64,000 nucleotides of DNA, taken from Vannielia litorea. GTDB lineage: Bacteria > Pseudomonadota > Alphaproteobacteria > Rhodobacterales > Rhodobacteraceae. Within the stretch, counting starts at the first letter, position 1. Each line of letters opens with the position of its first letter. The position numbers and the translations under genes were made by a program. Under the pieces are notes generated by a model, which did not search any database, was not told the DNA's origin, and worked only from the letters and a program-made list of their open reading frames with translations. Of the stretch, positions 33,543 to 41,604 are shown one piece after another. Location: assembly GCF_019801175.1 (NCBI RefSeq), contig NZ_JAHVJR010000001.1:2046001-2110000 (forward strand), given 5' to 3'.

Positions 33543-34196
33543 ATGAAATTCTTCGTAGATACCGCCGAGATCGACGCCATCGCCGAGCTGAACGACCTTG
33601 GCATGGTCGACGGAGTCACCACCAACCCCTCCCTGATCCTGAAGTCGGGCCGCGACATCCTCGAGGTCACCAAGGAGATCTGCGACATGGTCGACGGGCC
33701 GGTTTCCGCCGAGGTGGTGGCCACCGAAGCCGATGCAATGCTGGAAGAGGGCAAGAAGCTCGCGGGCATCGCCCCCAACATCGCGGTGAAGGTGCCGCTC
33801 ACATGGGCCGGCCTCAAGACCTGCAAGGCGCTTTCCAGCCAAGGCACAATGGTGAACGTCACGCTCTGTTTCTCCGCCAACCAGGCCCTGCTCGCCGCCA
33901 AGGCCGGCGCCACCTTCATCTCCCCCTTCATCGGGCGGCTCGATGACCTCAACCTCGACGGCATGGACCTGATCGGCGACATCCGCACGATTTACGACAA
34001 CTACGCCTTCTCCACCGAGATCCTCGCCGCCTCGATCCGCTCCGTGAACCACATGAAAGACGCCGCCCTGATCGGCGCCGACGTCGCCACCGCCCCTCCC
34101 GGCGTGATCAAGCAGATGGCCAATCACGTGCTGACCGAGAAGGGCCTCGACCAATTCGTGAAGGACGCTGCGAAGGCGGGCATTAAGATCGTCTGA
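33543..34196 (+). CDS. tal: Transaldolase / fructose-6-phosphate aldolase-like
   Basis: A 217-residue short transaldolase of the FSA/TalC type. It starts MKFFVDTAEIDAIAEL and has the DGVTTNPSLILKSG motif. The Schiff-base lysine is Lys83 in NIAVKVPLTWAG, and the FISPFIGRLDDL and TEILAASIR segments follow. It shuttles three-carbon units in the pentose phosphate pathway, or cleaves fructose 6-phosphate; sequence alone does not separate these. GAGGAGG precedes the ATG. A hairpin terminator overlaps the stop codon. Confidence 0.93.
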   Translation: MKFFVDTAEIDAIAELNDLGMVDGVTTNPSLILKSGRDILEVTKEICDMVDGPVSAEVVATEADAMLEEGKKLAGIAPNIAVKVPLTWAGLKTCKALSSQGTMVNVTLCFSANQALLAAKAGATFISPFIGRLDDLNLDGMDLIGDIRTIYDNYAFSTEILAASIRSVNHMKDAALIGADVATAPPGVIKQMANHVLTEKGLDQFVKDAAKAGIKIV

Positions 34197-34218
34197 CGGC
34201 GGTGTCCCGCCGTTAAAT
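34196..34218 (+). terminator. Hairpin terminator at the tal stop codon
   Basis: A 7-bp perfect stem (ACGGCGG/CCGCCGT) with TGTC loop begins in the tal stop codon and is followed by TAAATTCC. The T content is modest, so termination may be partial. Confidence 0.55.
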
Positions 34219-34314
34219 TCCTGATCCCTTCACAACCCTCAACCGATGGTTTAGGGGCCTGTCTCCAATTCGGCGTGCCTCCTGCGCCGGCTTAAGAGCT
34301 GTGAGTGACCGCGA

Positions 34315-35601
34315 ATGAAGTCGTTTTTTCAGGGTATCGTCGGATACATCAAATCTCTCCTGATCGGCCCCTTCGCCATAATGATCGTCTGGCTCCTGTC
34401 GGAGCGCCAGCGTTGGAAGACCCGCGGCCAAAAGCCGGTCGTTCACAATGAATCCCCCTACGATGGCCGCCGTATCATGCTGTTGGCGCTCTACGAAAAG
34501 GGGACGCTCCGGCCTGACGTCATTCGCCTTCTCAAAGCGGCGCGCAACGAGGGTCTCTACATCCTCGCGGTCAATACGCTCAAACTGACAGATCCTGCAG
34601 AGGTCGAGGGCCTGATCGACTGCTACATCGAGCGCCCGAACTTCGGCCGTGATTTCGGCAGCTACCGCACCGGTTTCCTTCACCTCTTCCAGCGTGGCTG
34701 GCACAACGATTGCCCACGACTCTTGCTCATCAACGACAGCATCTTCTTCTCCGAAGAGCGGATGTCAAAGTTCCTGTCGGATATGATGGGCAGCGAGATC
34801 GAGGTTCTCGGTTCGACCGAGAACTTCTTCATGGAGCATCACCTCGGCTCCTTCTGCATCGCAATGAGCGGCAGTGTTCTGCGCAACCCGTCCTTCCGCA
34901 CTTACTGGAACCACTACAAACAAACCGACCTGCGCCCCTATGTCATCAAACGCGGCGAGATGGGGCTTACGAAGACCCTGAAGCGCTGCGCGTCCGCGCC
35001 CGATCAGTTCAAGGCCCTGTATGACACCAGCCGATTCCTGAACGCCCTGCGCCATGATCCCGATTTCGTTGACTTCACCATCAAGAACGGGCGCACCTGC
35101 GACATCATCGTCTGGCCGCGTTTCAGCGCCCGCAAGGTGATCGACTTCCTGCAAGGGCGTTACCTGATCTCCGCCGCTGACATGGACGACCGCAAAGACC
35201 TCCAACTCCGGGTCGACAGCACGCTGGATGAACTCGCACGTATGTATCCGGTGAATGACAGCGCAACCCTGCGCGGTTTCGTGGCCAAGCATCTGCATGC
35301 CGACGAGAAGGTGGATGACACCGTGCTCGACGACGCCATCCACTCAGTGCTCGGCGATATCTTCATGCAGGGTGGCCACATCCACCAAAGCCCCGCCCCG
35401 CTGATCCACCTCGGCCTGCCGATCATAAAGCTCGACGCGATTTATCGCGGCACCCAGAATGTCTACGACACGCTTCGGATCGCTCATCTGCTCCAGCCGG
35501 TGGAAGCCGATGAATACACGCACATCCTGACCAGCCGCCCCTTCGGTGGCGACACCCTGACCGGTTGGAAACGCGTCGCCTTCATGAAGGGCTACATCTA
35601 G
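34315..35601 (+). CDS. Rhamnan synthesis F (RgpF)-like polysaccharide protein
   Basis: A 428-residue protein. An N-terminal hydrophobic segment (YIKSLLIGPFAIMIVWLLS) is followed by a domain with the RgpF-like motifs NFGRDFGSYRTGF and LLINDSIFF, then a conserved C-terminal HQSPAPLIHLGLPIIKLDA stretch. RgpF-family proteins take part in rhamnose-containing polysaccharide synthesis, probably as glycosyltransferases. GC content is near the window average, unlike the two sulfotransferase genes that follow. The 42-nt gap to the next gene, with AGGAG, suggests an operon for a surface glycan. Confidence 0.75.
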   Translation: MKSFFQGIVGYIKSLLIGPFAIMIVWLLSERQRWKTRGQKPVVHNESPYDGRRIMLLALYEKGTLRPDVIRLLKAARNEGLYILAVNTLKLTDPAEVEGLIDCYIERPNFGRDFGSYRTGFLHLFQRGWHNDCPRLLLINDSIFFSEERMSKFLSDMMGSEIEVLGSTENFFMEHHLGSFCIAMSGSVLRNPSFRTYWNHYKQTDLRPYVIKRGEMGLTKTLKRCASAPDQFKALYDTSRFLNALRHDPDFVDFTIKNGRTCDIIVWPRFSARKVIDFLQGRYLISAADMDDRKDLQLRVDSTLDELARMYPVNDSATLRGFVAKHLHADEKVDDTVLDDAIHSVLGDIFMQGGHIHQSPAPLIHLGLPIIKLDAIYRGTQNVYDTLRIAHLLQPVEADEYTHILTSRPFGGDTLTGWKRVAFMKGYI

Positions 35602-35643
35602 CGTCAGCGCCCAACCGCCCTGTAGCGCCCCAGGAGAACTGTA

Positions 35644-36618
35644 GTGAGTAAAGTCGATCTGATCATCGGTGGCTATGAGCGCGGCGGCACCACGCTGCTG
35701 TCAGAGATCTTCCGCGCCAATGGTTTCGAATCCGGCTTCGAATGCGGCGTGTTGCTGGCGGATCAGCCTTCTGAATTCCCACTTCAGAAGCGCTATTACC
35801 AGATGCTGCGCCGCGGATGGCGGATTTCGGAAGAAACCAGAACAAAAGCGTGTCAGGGTGACTTTGACCATTTCTATCAAACCATCTGTAACGCTGCATT
35901 CCCGGACTTCACCGGCCGGTTCTTCGACAAGACCCCTCGCTACATGCGCGAAATTGGGGCCTGCATGCATCGATACCGCAAGATCAAGTCTGCTGTCATT
36001 ATTCATCGTGACCCGCGCGCTGTCATGGCCTCCATTTCAAAGCGAATGGAGCCAGGTTTGAACCCCGAAGAAGCAATCAGAAAGAACTTCTCGGGCCTCG
36101 TGCAGCGCTATCTGAACTACTTTATCGGATGCGCTGCGCATTTTGATAATGCGAACGTTCTGTTCGTTCCGTTTGAAGACCTTGTGAGCCGTGAAGAGGC
36201 TTGGAGAAAGCAACTGGGGGTCTTTGCCACAGGTCACCCCTTCTCAGAGAACCTGACAGCGTCTCGCTTTAAGAACGTCGAAAACAAAGGCCTGTCTTTA
36301 GCCAAGGTAATGGAGTTCGATCGGTTGCTTTCAGGAGACCTTCAGCACGAGATTCTCGCTGCGACACGGATGGCGTCCGTTTTCTTCGCAGACGCAACCG
36401 ACCGGGCCAAACATGGTGATGAATGGGCGGAGACCAAGGCCGAGATCCGGTCAATCATGGCGAAATTCGAACTTCCGCGCAGTATGGTTCTCGATGATGG
36501 CACCTACTTCGAGCCATTCACTTATTTGTTGAGAAACGAGGGAATACGCAAAGCTGGCCGCAACCCGTTGGCGCACTACAAACGCCACGGCAAGAAAGAA
36601 GGCCGCTCACCGCACTAG
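35644..36618 (+). CDS. Sulfotransferase family protein
   Basis: A 324-residue PAPS-dependent sulfotransferase. The 5'-phosphosulfate loop is GGYERGGTTLLSE (residues 8-20) and the 3'-phosphate-binding segment is VIIHRDPRAVMASIS, both close to consensus. The C-terminal NPLAHYKRHGKKEGRSPH resembles a short tail seen on glycan-modifying enzymes of this group. It probably sulfates a cell-surface polysaccharide. The GTG start at 35644 follows AGGAG. Base composition is clearly lower in GC than the surrounding genes, suggesting acquisition. A second sulfotransferase follows after about 85 nt. Confidence 0.83.
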   Translation: MSKVDLIIGGYERGGTTLLSEIFRANGFESGFECGVLLADQPSEFPLQKRYYQMLRRGWRISEETRTKACQGDFDHFYQTICNAAFPDFTGRFFDKTPRYMREIGACMHRYRKIKSAVIIHRDPRAVMASISKRMEPGLNPEEAIRKNFSGLVQRYLNYFIGCAAHFDNANVLFVPFEDLVSREEAWRKQLGVFATGHPFSENLTASRFKNVENKGLSLAKVMEFDRLLSGDLQHEILAATRMASVFFADATDRAKHGDEWAETKAEIRSIMAKFELPRSMVLDDGTYFEPFTYLLRNEGIRKAGRNPLAHYKRHGKKEGRSPH

Positions 36619-36703
36619 TACGCCCGTAGTCGAAATTCACCACCCATTGTTCCACAACCTGCTTGGCGCATGTGTTCAAACCGAGTCCAAGGAGCAACAA
36701 GAC

Positions 36704-37420
36704 ATGACAACCCGAACAAGCCCGATCTGCGCTTTCGTTCATGTTCCGAAGACCGCAGGCTCCACGATAAACGACTACCTTCAGCGGTCTGAACGAAAAG
36801 GCGAGTCCCATATCGAAGCATGGGCCAACCAGCCTGAGACTGCGCGAGATAAGCTGGCGAAACTAGAATGGGTATCAGGACACGTTCCATTCCGCCGGAT
36901 GCGCGCGTTGATCTGTAACAACACTTTTCGGCACGTGGAGTTTTTCACCCTCCTGAGAGACCCACTCAAACAGCTGATGTCTCACTACAATTGGCTTATC
37001 GAAATCCATCACAGGGGTGGTGATTTCTATAAGAGCCATCCACCGCGCATCAAAGAGATTTCGAAGTCGATCCGTAACGCCGACAACAGCAACCCGACAG
37101 AAGTTGCACAACAGCTGTCTCGGTTCCCCGGTCTGTTCCTAAATCAACAGGCGAGGCTTGTGTTCGGAGCTCTTCCAACGACCACGGAGCCCGAAGATTT
37201 CAGGAACCGCCTAGCGGCATACCGGCAAGTAGCGACCGAAGAGACATTGCCTGACTTCGTTAAGGCAATTTCGGGTCTAACCTATGAGCCGCATAGCCGC
37301 AAAAATGTGAGTGGCTACCACTTTGACAAAGAGGTCTTTCAAGCACCTGAATTGAAGGCGTTTATATCGAAGCATCACGCCATCGACTTGGCTTTGTATC
37401 GGCACCTGCTCGACAAATGA
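36704..37420 (+). CDS. Sulfotransferase family 2 domain protein
   Basis: A 238-residue protein with the HVPKTAGSTI phosphosulfate-binding loop (about residues 11-20) and the FTLLRDPLKQLMSHYNW segment containing the RDP motif, characteristic of heparan-sulfate-type/Gal-3-O sulfotransferases. No transmembrane anchor is present. I chose the ATG at 36704, with AAGGAG 9 nt upstream, over a longer frame beginning at 36647. GC is about 48% in sampled lines, well below the window average, as for its upstream neighbour. The pair probably decorates a glycan made with the RgpF-like protein. Confidence 0.8.
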   Translation: MTTRTSPICAFVHVPKTAGSTINDYLQRSERKGESHIEAWANQPETARDKLAKLEWVSGHVPFRRMRALICNNTFRHVEFFTLLRDPLKQLMSHYNWLIEIHHRGGDFYKSHPPRIKEISKSIRNADNSNPTEVAQQLSRFPGLFLNQQARLVFGALPTTTEPEDFRNRLAAYRQVATEETLPDFVKAISGLTYEPHSRKNVSGYHFDKEVFQAPELKAFISKHHAIDLALYRHLLDK

Positions 37421-37590
37421 GCCCCCCAGACCGCAGCGTACGCCCCTGTGACTCAACCGCCACCTTCCTCCCCCGCCCGGGCCTGACCCCGACAAAACCC
37501 TTGCCCGCGTGTGGCCCGGTTTGAAACAATCGGCTCAACCAAAAACCACGCGTGGGCTATAACCGACCCATGTCGGACAAAGAGGCAGAT

Positions 37591-38298
37591 ATGAGTGAAG
37601 CGGCGGAGCAGCTGATCGGGCTGCGGTCCATGATCATTTCCGAACCTGACATGATCCTCGAGGATCGCGACATCATGCATGCGCTGATCGCGGCCAACGA
37701 GAAGTCGCTCGGCGGCAACATCGTCGACCTGCGCGGCATCGCGATGGAGCGGCTCGAGGCTCGGCTCGACCGGCTCGAAGACACCCACCGCTCCGTGATC
37801 GCCGCAGCCTATGAAAACCTCGCCGGCACCAACCAAGTGCACCGGGCGGTGCTCTCCATGCTGGAGCCGACCGATTTCGAGGATTTCCTGCGCAACCTCG
37901 GCAGCGAAGTGGCCCACACCCTGCGCGTCGATTGCCTCCGCCTCGTGCTGGAGAGCGTGCAGGAGTGCGAAGACCCGGCAGTGAAAAAGCTGGGCGACGT
38001 GCTGCACGTGGCCCCTCCGGGATTCGTGAACGACTACCTCACCATGGGCCGCGACAAACCGGTGCGCCCGGTCACCCTGCGCCAGACCCGGCCGCAATTC
38101 TCGGTGATCTACGGCGAGGCCGCCCCCAACATCCACTCCGAAGCCTGCCTGAAGCTCGACTTCGGCGAGGGCCGCTTGCCCGGCCTACTGGTCATGGGCG
38201 CCGAGGATCCGCACCAGTTCCGCCCCTCGCAGGGCACTGACCTGCTCGGCTTCTTCGCCGGGGTGTTCGAGCGCCAGATGCGGCGTTTTCTGGGATGA
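37591..38298 (+). CDS. DUF484 family protein
   Basis: A 235-residue DUF484 protein with a GAF-like C-terminal part. The strongly conserved NIVDLRGIAMERLEARLDRL and HRSVIAAAYENLAGTNQVHRA stretches are present. The function is unknown, but the family is nearly always next to xerC, as here. I chose the ATG at 37591 because AGAGG lies 5-6 nt upstream; an ATG at 37570 is a possible alternative. The stop overlaps the xerC start (ATGA). Composition returns to the high GC of the window. Confidence 0.88.
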   Translation: MSEAAEQLIGLRSMIISEPDMILEDRDIMHALIAANEKSLGGNIVDLRGIAMERLEARLDRLEDTHRSVIAAAYENLAGTNQVHRAVLSMLEPTDFEDFLRNLGSEVAHTLRVDCLRLVLESVQECEDPAVKKLGDVLHVAPPGFVNDYLTMGRDKPVRPVTLRQTRPQFSVIYGEAAPNIHSEACLKLDFGEGRLPGLLVMGAEDPHQFRPSQGTDLLGFFAGVFERQMRRFLG

Positions 38299-39227
38299 TT
38301 GCCCCCTCTCCGGCGCTGACCGAGGCGCTGGAGCTGTGGCTTGCGCAGCTTCGGGCGCTGGACGGTCGCGCCGAAAACACCCTCGAAGCCTACCGCCGCG
38401 ACGTGTCCGGCTTCCTAGGTTTTCTGCCACAACACTTCGGCGAGGGCATCGGCAAGGCCCGCCTCGCCAAGCTCACCCTGCCCGACATGAGGGCATGGAT
38501 GGCGCATGAGCGGGCGGGCGGCGTCAGCGCAAGGTCGCTGGCCCGGATGCTCTCCGCGGTGAAAAACTTCCTCGGCTGGGTCGCTGAGCGCGAGGGCTTT
38601 GAGATGTCCGCCCCGCTCTCCGTCCGCGCGCCCAAGTACCAGCGCAAACTGCCCCGCCCCGTCGGGCGCGGCGCGGCGCGCGATCTGATCGAGACCGTCT
38701 CGCTCCAGCACCCGGAGCCATGGGTCGCCACCCGCGATGTCGCCGTGGTCACCCTGCTCTACGGCTGCGGCCTGCGGATCTCCGAGGCTCTGGCCCTCAG
38801 CGGCGCCGATGCCCCGCTGGCCGATGTGCTGCGGATCACCGGCAAGGGCGGTAAGGAGCGGATCGTGCCAGTGCTGCCCGTCGCCCGCGACGCGGTGGAA
38901 GACTACCGCCGTGATTGCCCGCACCGGCTCGGCCCCGCCGAGCCGCTCTTTCGCTCCATCCGGGGCAAGCCGCTCTCCCGCCGCGCCGTGGCCAAGGTAA
39001 CGGAGGCTGCCCGCATGCAGCTTGGCCTCCCCGCCACCTGCACCCCACACGCCTTGCGACACAGCTTTGCCACCCACCTACTGGAAGCGGGCGGCGACCT
39101 GCGGACCATTCAGGAACTGCTGGGCCATGCTTCGCTCTCCACCACGCAGGCCTATACGGCGGTCGATACCGCCCGTCTGATGGATGTCTACGACCGCGCC
39201 CATCCGCAGGGTCGCAAGCGCGCCTGA
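38295..39227 (+). CDS. xerC: Site-specific tyrosine recombinase XerC
   Basis: A 310-residue tyrosine recombinase that with XerD resolves chromosome dimers at dif. The N-terminal SAM-like core-binding domain is followed by the catalytic domain. The Arg is in YGCGLRISEAL, the Lys in TGKGGKERIVP, HALRHSFATHLL supplies His and the second Arg, LGHASLSTTQAYT carries the final His, and the nucleophilic Tyr lies in the last segment. All are intact. It overlaps DUF484 by 4 nt, the usual arrangement. A hairpin follows about 40 nt after the stop. Confidence 0.94.
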   Translation: MIAPSPALTEALELWLAQLRALDGRAENTLEAYRRDVSGFLGFLPQHFGEGIGKARLAKLTLPDMRAWMAHERAGGVSARSLARMLSAVKNFLGWVAEREGFEMSAPLSVRAPKYQRKLPRPVGRGAARDLIETVSLQHPEPWVATRDVAVVTLLYGCGLRISEALALSGADAPLADVLRITGKGGKERIVPVLPVARDAVEDYRRDCPHRLGPAEPLFRSIRGKPLSRRAVAKVTEAARMQLGLPATCTPHALRHSFATHLLEAGGDLRTIQELLGHASLSTTQAYTAVDTARLMDVYDRAHPQGRKRA

Positions 39228-39265
39228 CCGCCCGGGTTACCCGCAAGCCGCGCCGCACCTGACAT

Positions 39266-39285
39266 TTCCCGCCGGGCGGGAATTT
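39266..39285 (+). terminator. Possible terminator after xerC
   Basis: TTCCCGCC and GGCGGGAA form a tight GC-rich hairpin followed by TTT. The loop must be very short, so part of the stem would open. It lies about 38 nt after the xerC stop and before pcs. Confidence 0.4.
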
Positions 39286-39325
39286 CGATTGCCGCGCCGC
39301 CTTCGGCCCGGTAACCCTTCGGCCC

Positions 39326-40015
39326 ATGTCGGATCGGTTCAAGGCCTACGGGGTCCACCTCTTTACCGCCACGGGGGCGGCGCTCGCGATGCTCGCGATG
39401 CTGGCCGCCGTGCAGGGCGACTGGCCGGTGATGTTCCTCTGGCTGCTCGCCGCCTTCGCCGTTGACGGCATAGATGGCCCGCTGGCCCGCAAATACGACG
39501 TGACCAACCACGCCCCGATCATCGACGGCGCCCTGCTCGACCTGATCATCGACTTCCTGACCTACGTCTTCATCCCCGCCTTCGCGCTCTACGGCTCCGG
39601 CCTGCTGCCCAACCCATGGGCCGCTCTCTGCGCGCTGGGCATCTGTTTTTCCTCGGTGCTCTACTTCTCCGACACACGGATGAAGCTAACCGACAAGAGC
39701 TTTCGCGGCTTTCCCGGCTGCTGGAACCTTGCGGTTCTGGTTCTGATGGCCATGCAGCCCGCGCCTTGGATTACCGTGGTCACCTGCATCGTGCTGGCCG
39801 CCGCCATGTTCCTGCCGCTCAAGTTTGTCCACCCCACGCGCACCAAGCGCTGGCGCAGCTTCACCCTGCCGGTTTCGGTGATCTGGGTCGCGCTGGCGGT
39901 GATCGCGGCGTGGCAAAGCTTCGAGCAGCAGCCGTGGCTCTCGTGGTCGCTGGGGGCCACCACGCTCTGGCTCGCGCTGGCTGGCATCATCCAGCAGGTC
40001 ATCCCCGAGCGCTGA
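39326..40015 (+). CDS. pcs: Phosphatidylcholine synthase
   Basis: A 229-residue CDP-alcohol phosphatidyltransferase with about eight membrane helices. The catalytic motif begins DGIDGPLARKYDV and continues with APIIDGALLDLIIDFLTYV, giving the spaced aspartates of the family. The long form with TYVFIPAFALY is typical of Pcs, which condenses choline with CDP-diacylglycerol to make phosphatidylcholine in one step. That lipid is common in roseobacters. No choline transporter is adjacent. The start at 39326 has a weak ribosome binding site; the downstream Tat gene is on the same strand about 90 nt away. Confidence 0.87.
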   Translation: MSDRFKAYGVHLFTATGAALAMLAMLAAVQGDWPVMFLWLLAAFAVDGIDGPLARKYDVTNHAPIIDGALLDLIIDFLTYVFIPAFALYGSGLLPNPWAALCALGICFSSVLYFSDTRMKLTDKSFRGFPGCWNLAVLVLMAMQPAPWITVVTCIVLAAAMFLPLKFVHPTRTKRWRSFTLPVSVIWVALAVIAAWQSFEQQPWLSWSLGATTLWLALAGIIQQVIPER

Positions 40016-40106
40016 GCCTCACGGGATTGTGCCGTGCACCGGGCTGATCGGCGCGGGCGAATGCGCTACCCTTACGTGAACCGTGACCCAACCCGGGAGA
40101 CGCCCG

Positions 40107-40571
40107 ATGCTCATGCCCCGCCGCCACTTCCTCGTCACCGCCAGCGCCGCCGCCGTGGCACTGAGCCTGCCCGCCACCGCCCGCGCCGCCTCTCTCGCGC
40201 CCACAAGCTCCATGCGTGGCGGGGCAAACAATTACCGCCCGGGCGCACCGCTGGTCGAGCGGCTCGGCTCCGGCTTCACCGTCCACGGCAAGGTGCTGCG
40301 CGCTGCCGATGGCCGCCCGCTCGAAGGCCGCCGCATCCAGATCTGGGCCGCCACCACGCTCGGCGGCGAGCGCGAGCCGCGCAACCACGGCTCCGTGCTG
40401 ACTCGCGCCGATGGCTCTTTCGCTCTGGAGATGGAGCAGATCGTGCCCAACTTCGGCCAGCCGCACGCGCACCTGGCCTACGACGACGGCGAGTTCGAAA
40501 CCGTGTTCCTCCGCCCCGTCATGCCAAGCCCCCGCGATACCTCCGTGCGGGCCGACTTCGTCCTCGCCTGA
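40107..40571 (+). CDS. Tat-exported intradiol-dioxygenase-like protein
   Basis: A 154-residue protein with a twin-arginine signal (MPRRHFLVTASAAAVALSLP) and cleavage expected near ATARA. The mature part resembles a truncated intradiol-dioxygenase-like beta-sandwich (FTVHGKVLRAADGRPLEGRR, then VLTRADGSFALEM). Catalytic iron ligands of true dioxygenases are not evident, although HAHLAYDD could bind metal. I chose the ATG at 40107 with GGGAG 8 nt upstream. It is followed after 2 nt by a ferric-reductase-like membrane protein, so the two probably form a periplasmic/membrane redox or metal-handling pair. Confidence 0.75.
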   Translation: MLMPRRHFLVTASAAAVALSLPATARAASLAPTSSMRGGANNYRPGAPLVERLGSGFTVHGKVLRAADGRPLEGRRIQIWAATTLGGEREPRNHGSVLTRADGSFALEMEQIVPNFGQPHAHLAYDDGEFETVFLRPVMPSPRDTSVRADFVLA

Positions 40572-40573
40572 GC

Positions 40574-41152
40574 TTGCTCCCCGCCTTGATCTGGGCTGCC
40601 CTCGTGGCGCTCATCGCTGTGCCGGTGGCACTCGCCACCGCAAGCCCATGGCTCGCCTATCGTGGCTTCGCCTATATCACCGGCGGCTTCGCGGGCATCT
40701 TCGCGCTCTGCCTCCTGCTGGCGCAACCGCTCCTCGCCGCCGGCTACCTGCCCGGCCTGCGTGGCCCCAAGGGGCGCCTCTGGCACCGCCGCGCGGGCAT
40801 CGCCCTCGTGACCCTCACCGCGCTTCACGTCGCGGGCCTCTGGGTCACCAGCCCGCCCGACACCCTCGATGCCCTATTGCTGCGCTCCCCCACCCCCTTC
40901 TCGGTCTGGGGCTTCATCTCGCTCTGGGGCATCGCCGCCACCGCCCTTCTGGTGGCCCTGCGCCGCAAGCTGCCCCCGCGCCGCTGGCGTTGGGCGCATA
41001 ACGCGCTGGCGGCGCTGGTCGTACTCGCCACCGTGCTCCACGCCGTTCAGATCGAAGGCGCGATGGAGCTGATCTCCAAATGGACGCTCTGCATCGCCGC
41101 CCTTGCCGCAACCGTCGCCGCCCTGATCGACCTGCGGCTGCTGCGCCGCTAA
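40574..41152 (+). CDS. Ferric-reductase-like transmembrane protein
   Basis: A 192-residue membrane protein with six hydrophobic segments and the paired histidines of ferric-reductase-like/MsrQ-type heme domains (WHRRAGIALVTLTALHVAG and WAHNALAALVVLATVLHAVQ). It probably holds b-type hemes and moves electrons across the membrane. It lacks FAD and NADPH domains. The TTG start at 40574 lies 2 nt after the stop of the Tat-exported gene, so translation is likely coupled. It is convergent with ogt and the stop codons overlap by 4 nt. Confidence 0.78.
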   Translation: MLPALIWAALVALIAVPVALATASPWLAYRGFAYITGGFAGIFALCLLLAQPLLAAGYLPGLRGPKGRLWHRRAGIALVTLTALHVAGLWVTSPPDTLDALLLRSPTPFSVWGFISLWGIAATALLVALRRKLPPRRWRWAHNALAALVVLATVLHAVQIEGAMELISKWTLCIAALAATVAALIDLRLLRR

Positions 41153-41604
41153 ATCAGCAGCCCAGCCGCGCCCTCGTGCCGGAGCAAGGCCACCTTGGTC
41201 TCCACCCCCGTGCCGCCCGAGAATCCACCCAGCGAGGATGCCCCCAGCACCCGATGGCAGGGAATGATCAACGGAATCGGGTTCGCCCCGCAGGCCCCGC
41301 CAATGGATTGCGCCGAAAAGCCGAGTTTCTTAGAGATCGCGCCGTAGGTTGTGGTCTCCCCGAACGGGATCTTCCGCATCTCAGAGCAGACCAGCTTCAC
41401 CACCGCAGAGCCCTCCACCCGCAGCGGCAAGTCAAAATCCTCCCGCTCCCCAGCAAAGTATTCCCCGATCTGCCGCTCCGCCTCACGCAAAAGCGGCGAG
41501 CCTTCGCCCGCCGCCTCATCGCTCCACTTAATGCGCGTGATCGCGCCGCCCGCCTCAGTCAGCACTATGCGGCCGACCGGGGTGGAGAGCGCGAGGGTGG
41601 CCAA
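41149..41604 (-). CDS. ogt: Methylated-DNA--protein-cysteine methyltransferase
   Basis: A 151-residue suicide DNA-repair protein that moves alkyl groups from O6-methylguanine to its cysteine. The active-site IIPCHRVLG is present, as are IPFGETTTYG and the helix-turn-helix region GGACGANPIP. The N-terminal domain is reduced, making the protein a little shorter than usual. The start is a TTG directly after the ileS stop (TAATTG); no better start is visible. It is therefore the second gene of an ileS-ogt unit, an unusual pairing of translation and repair genes. Confidence 0.92.
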   Translation of the reverse strand: MATLALSTPVGRIVLTEAGGAITRIKWSDEAAGEGSPLLREAERQIGEYFAGEREDFDLPLRVEGSAVVKLVCSEMRKIPFGETTTYGAISKKLGFSAQSIGGACGANPIPLIIPCHRVLGASSLGGFSGGTGVETKVALLRHEGAAGLLI

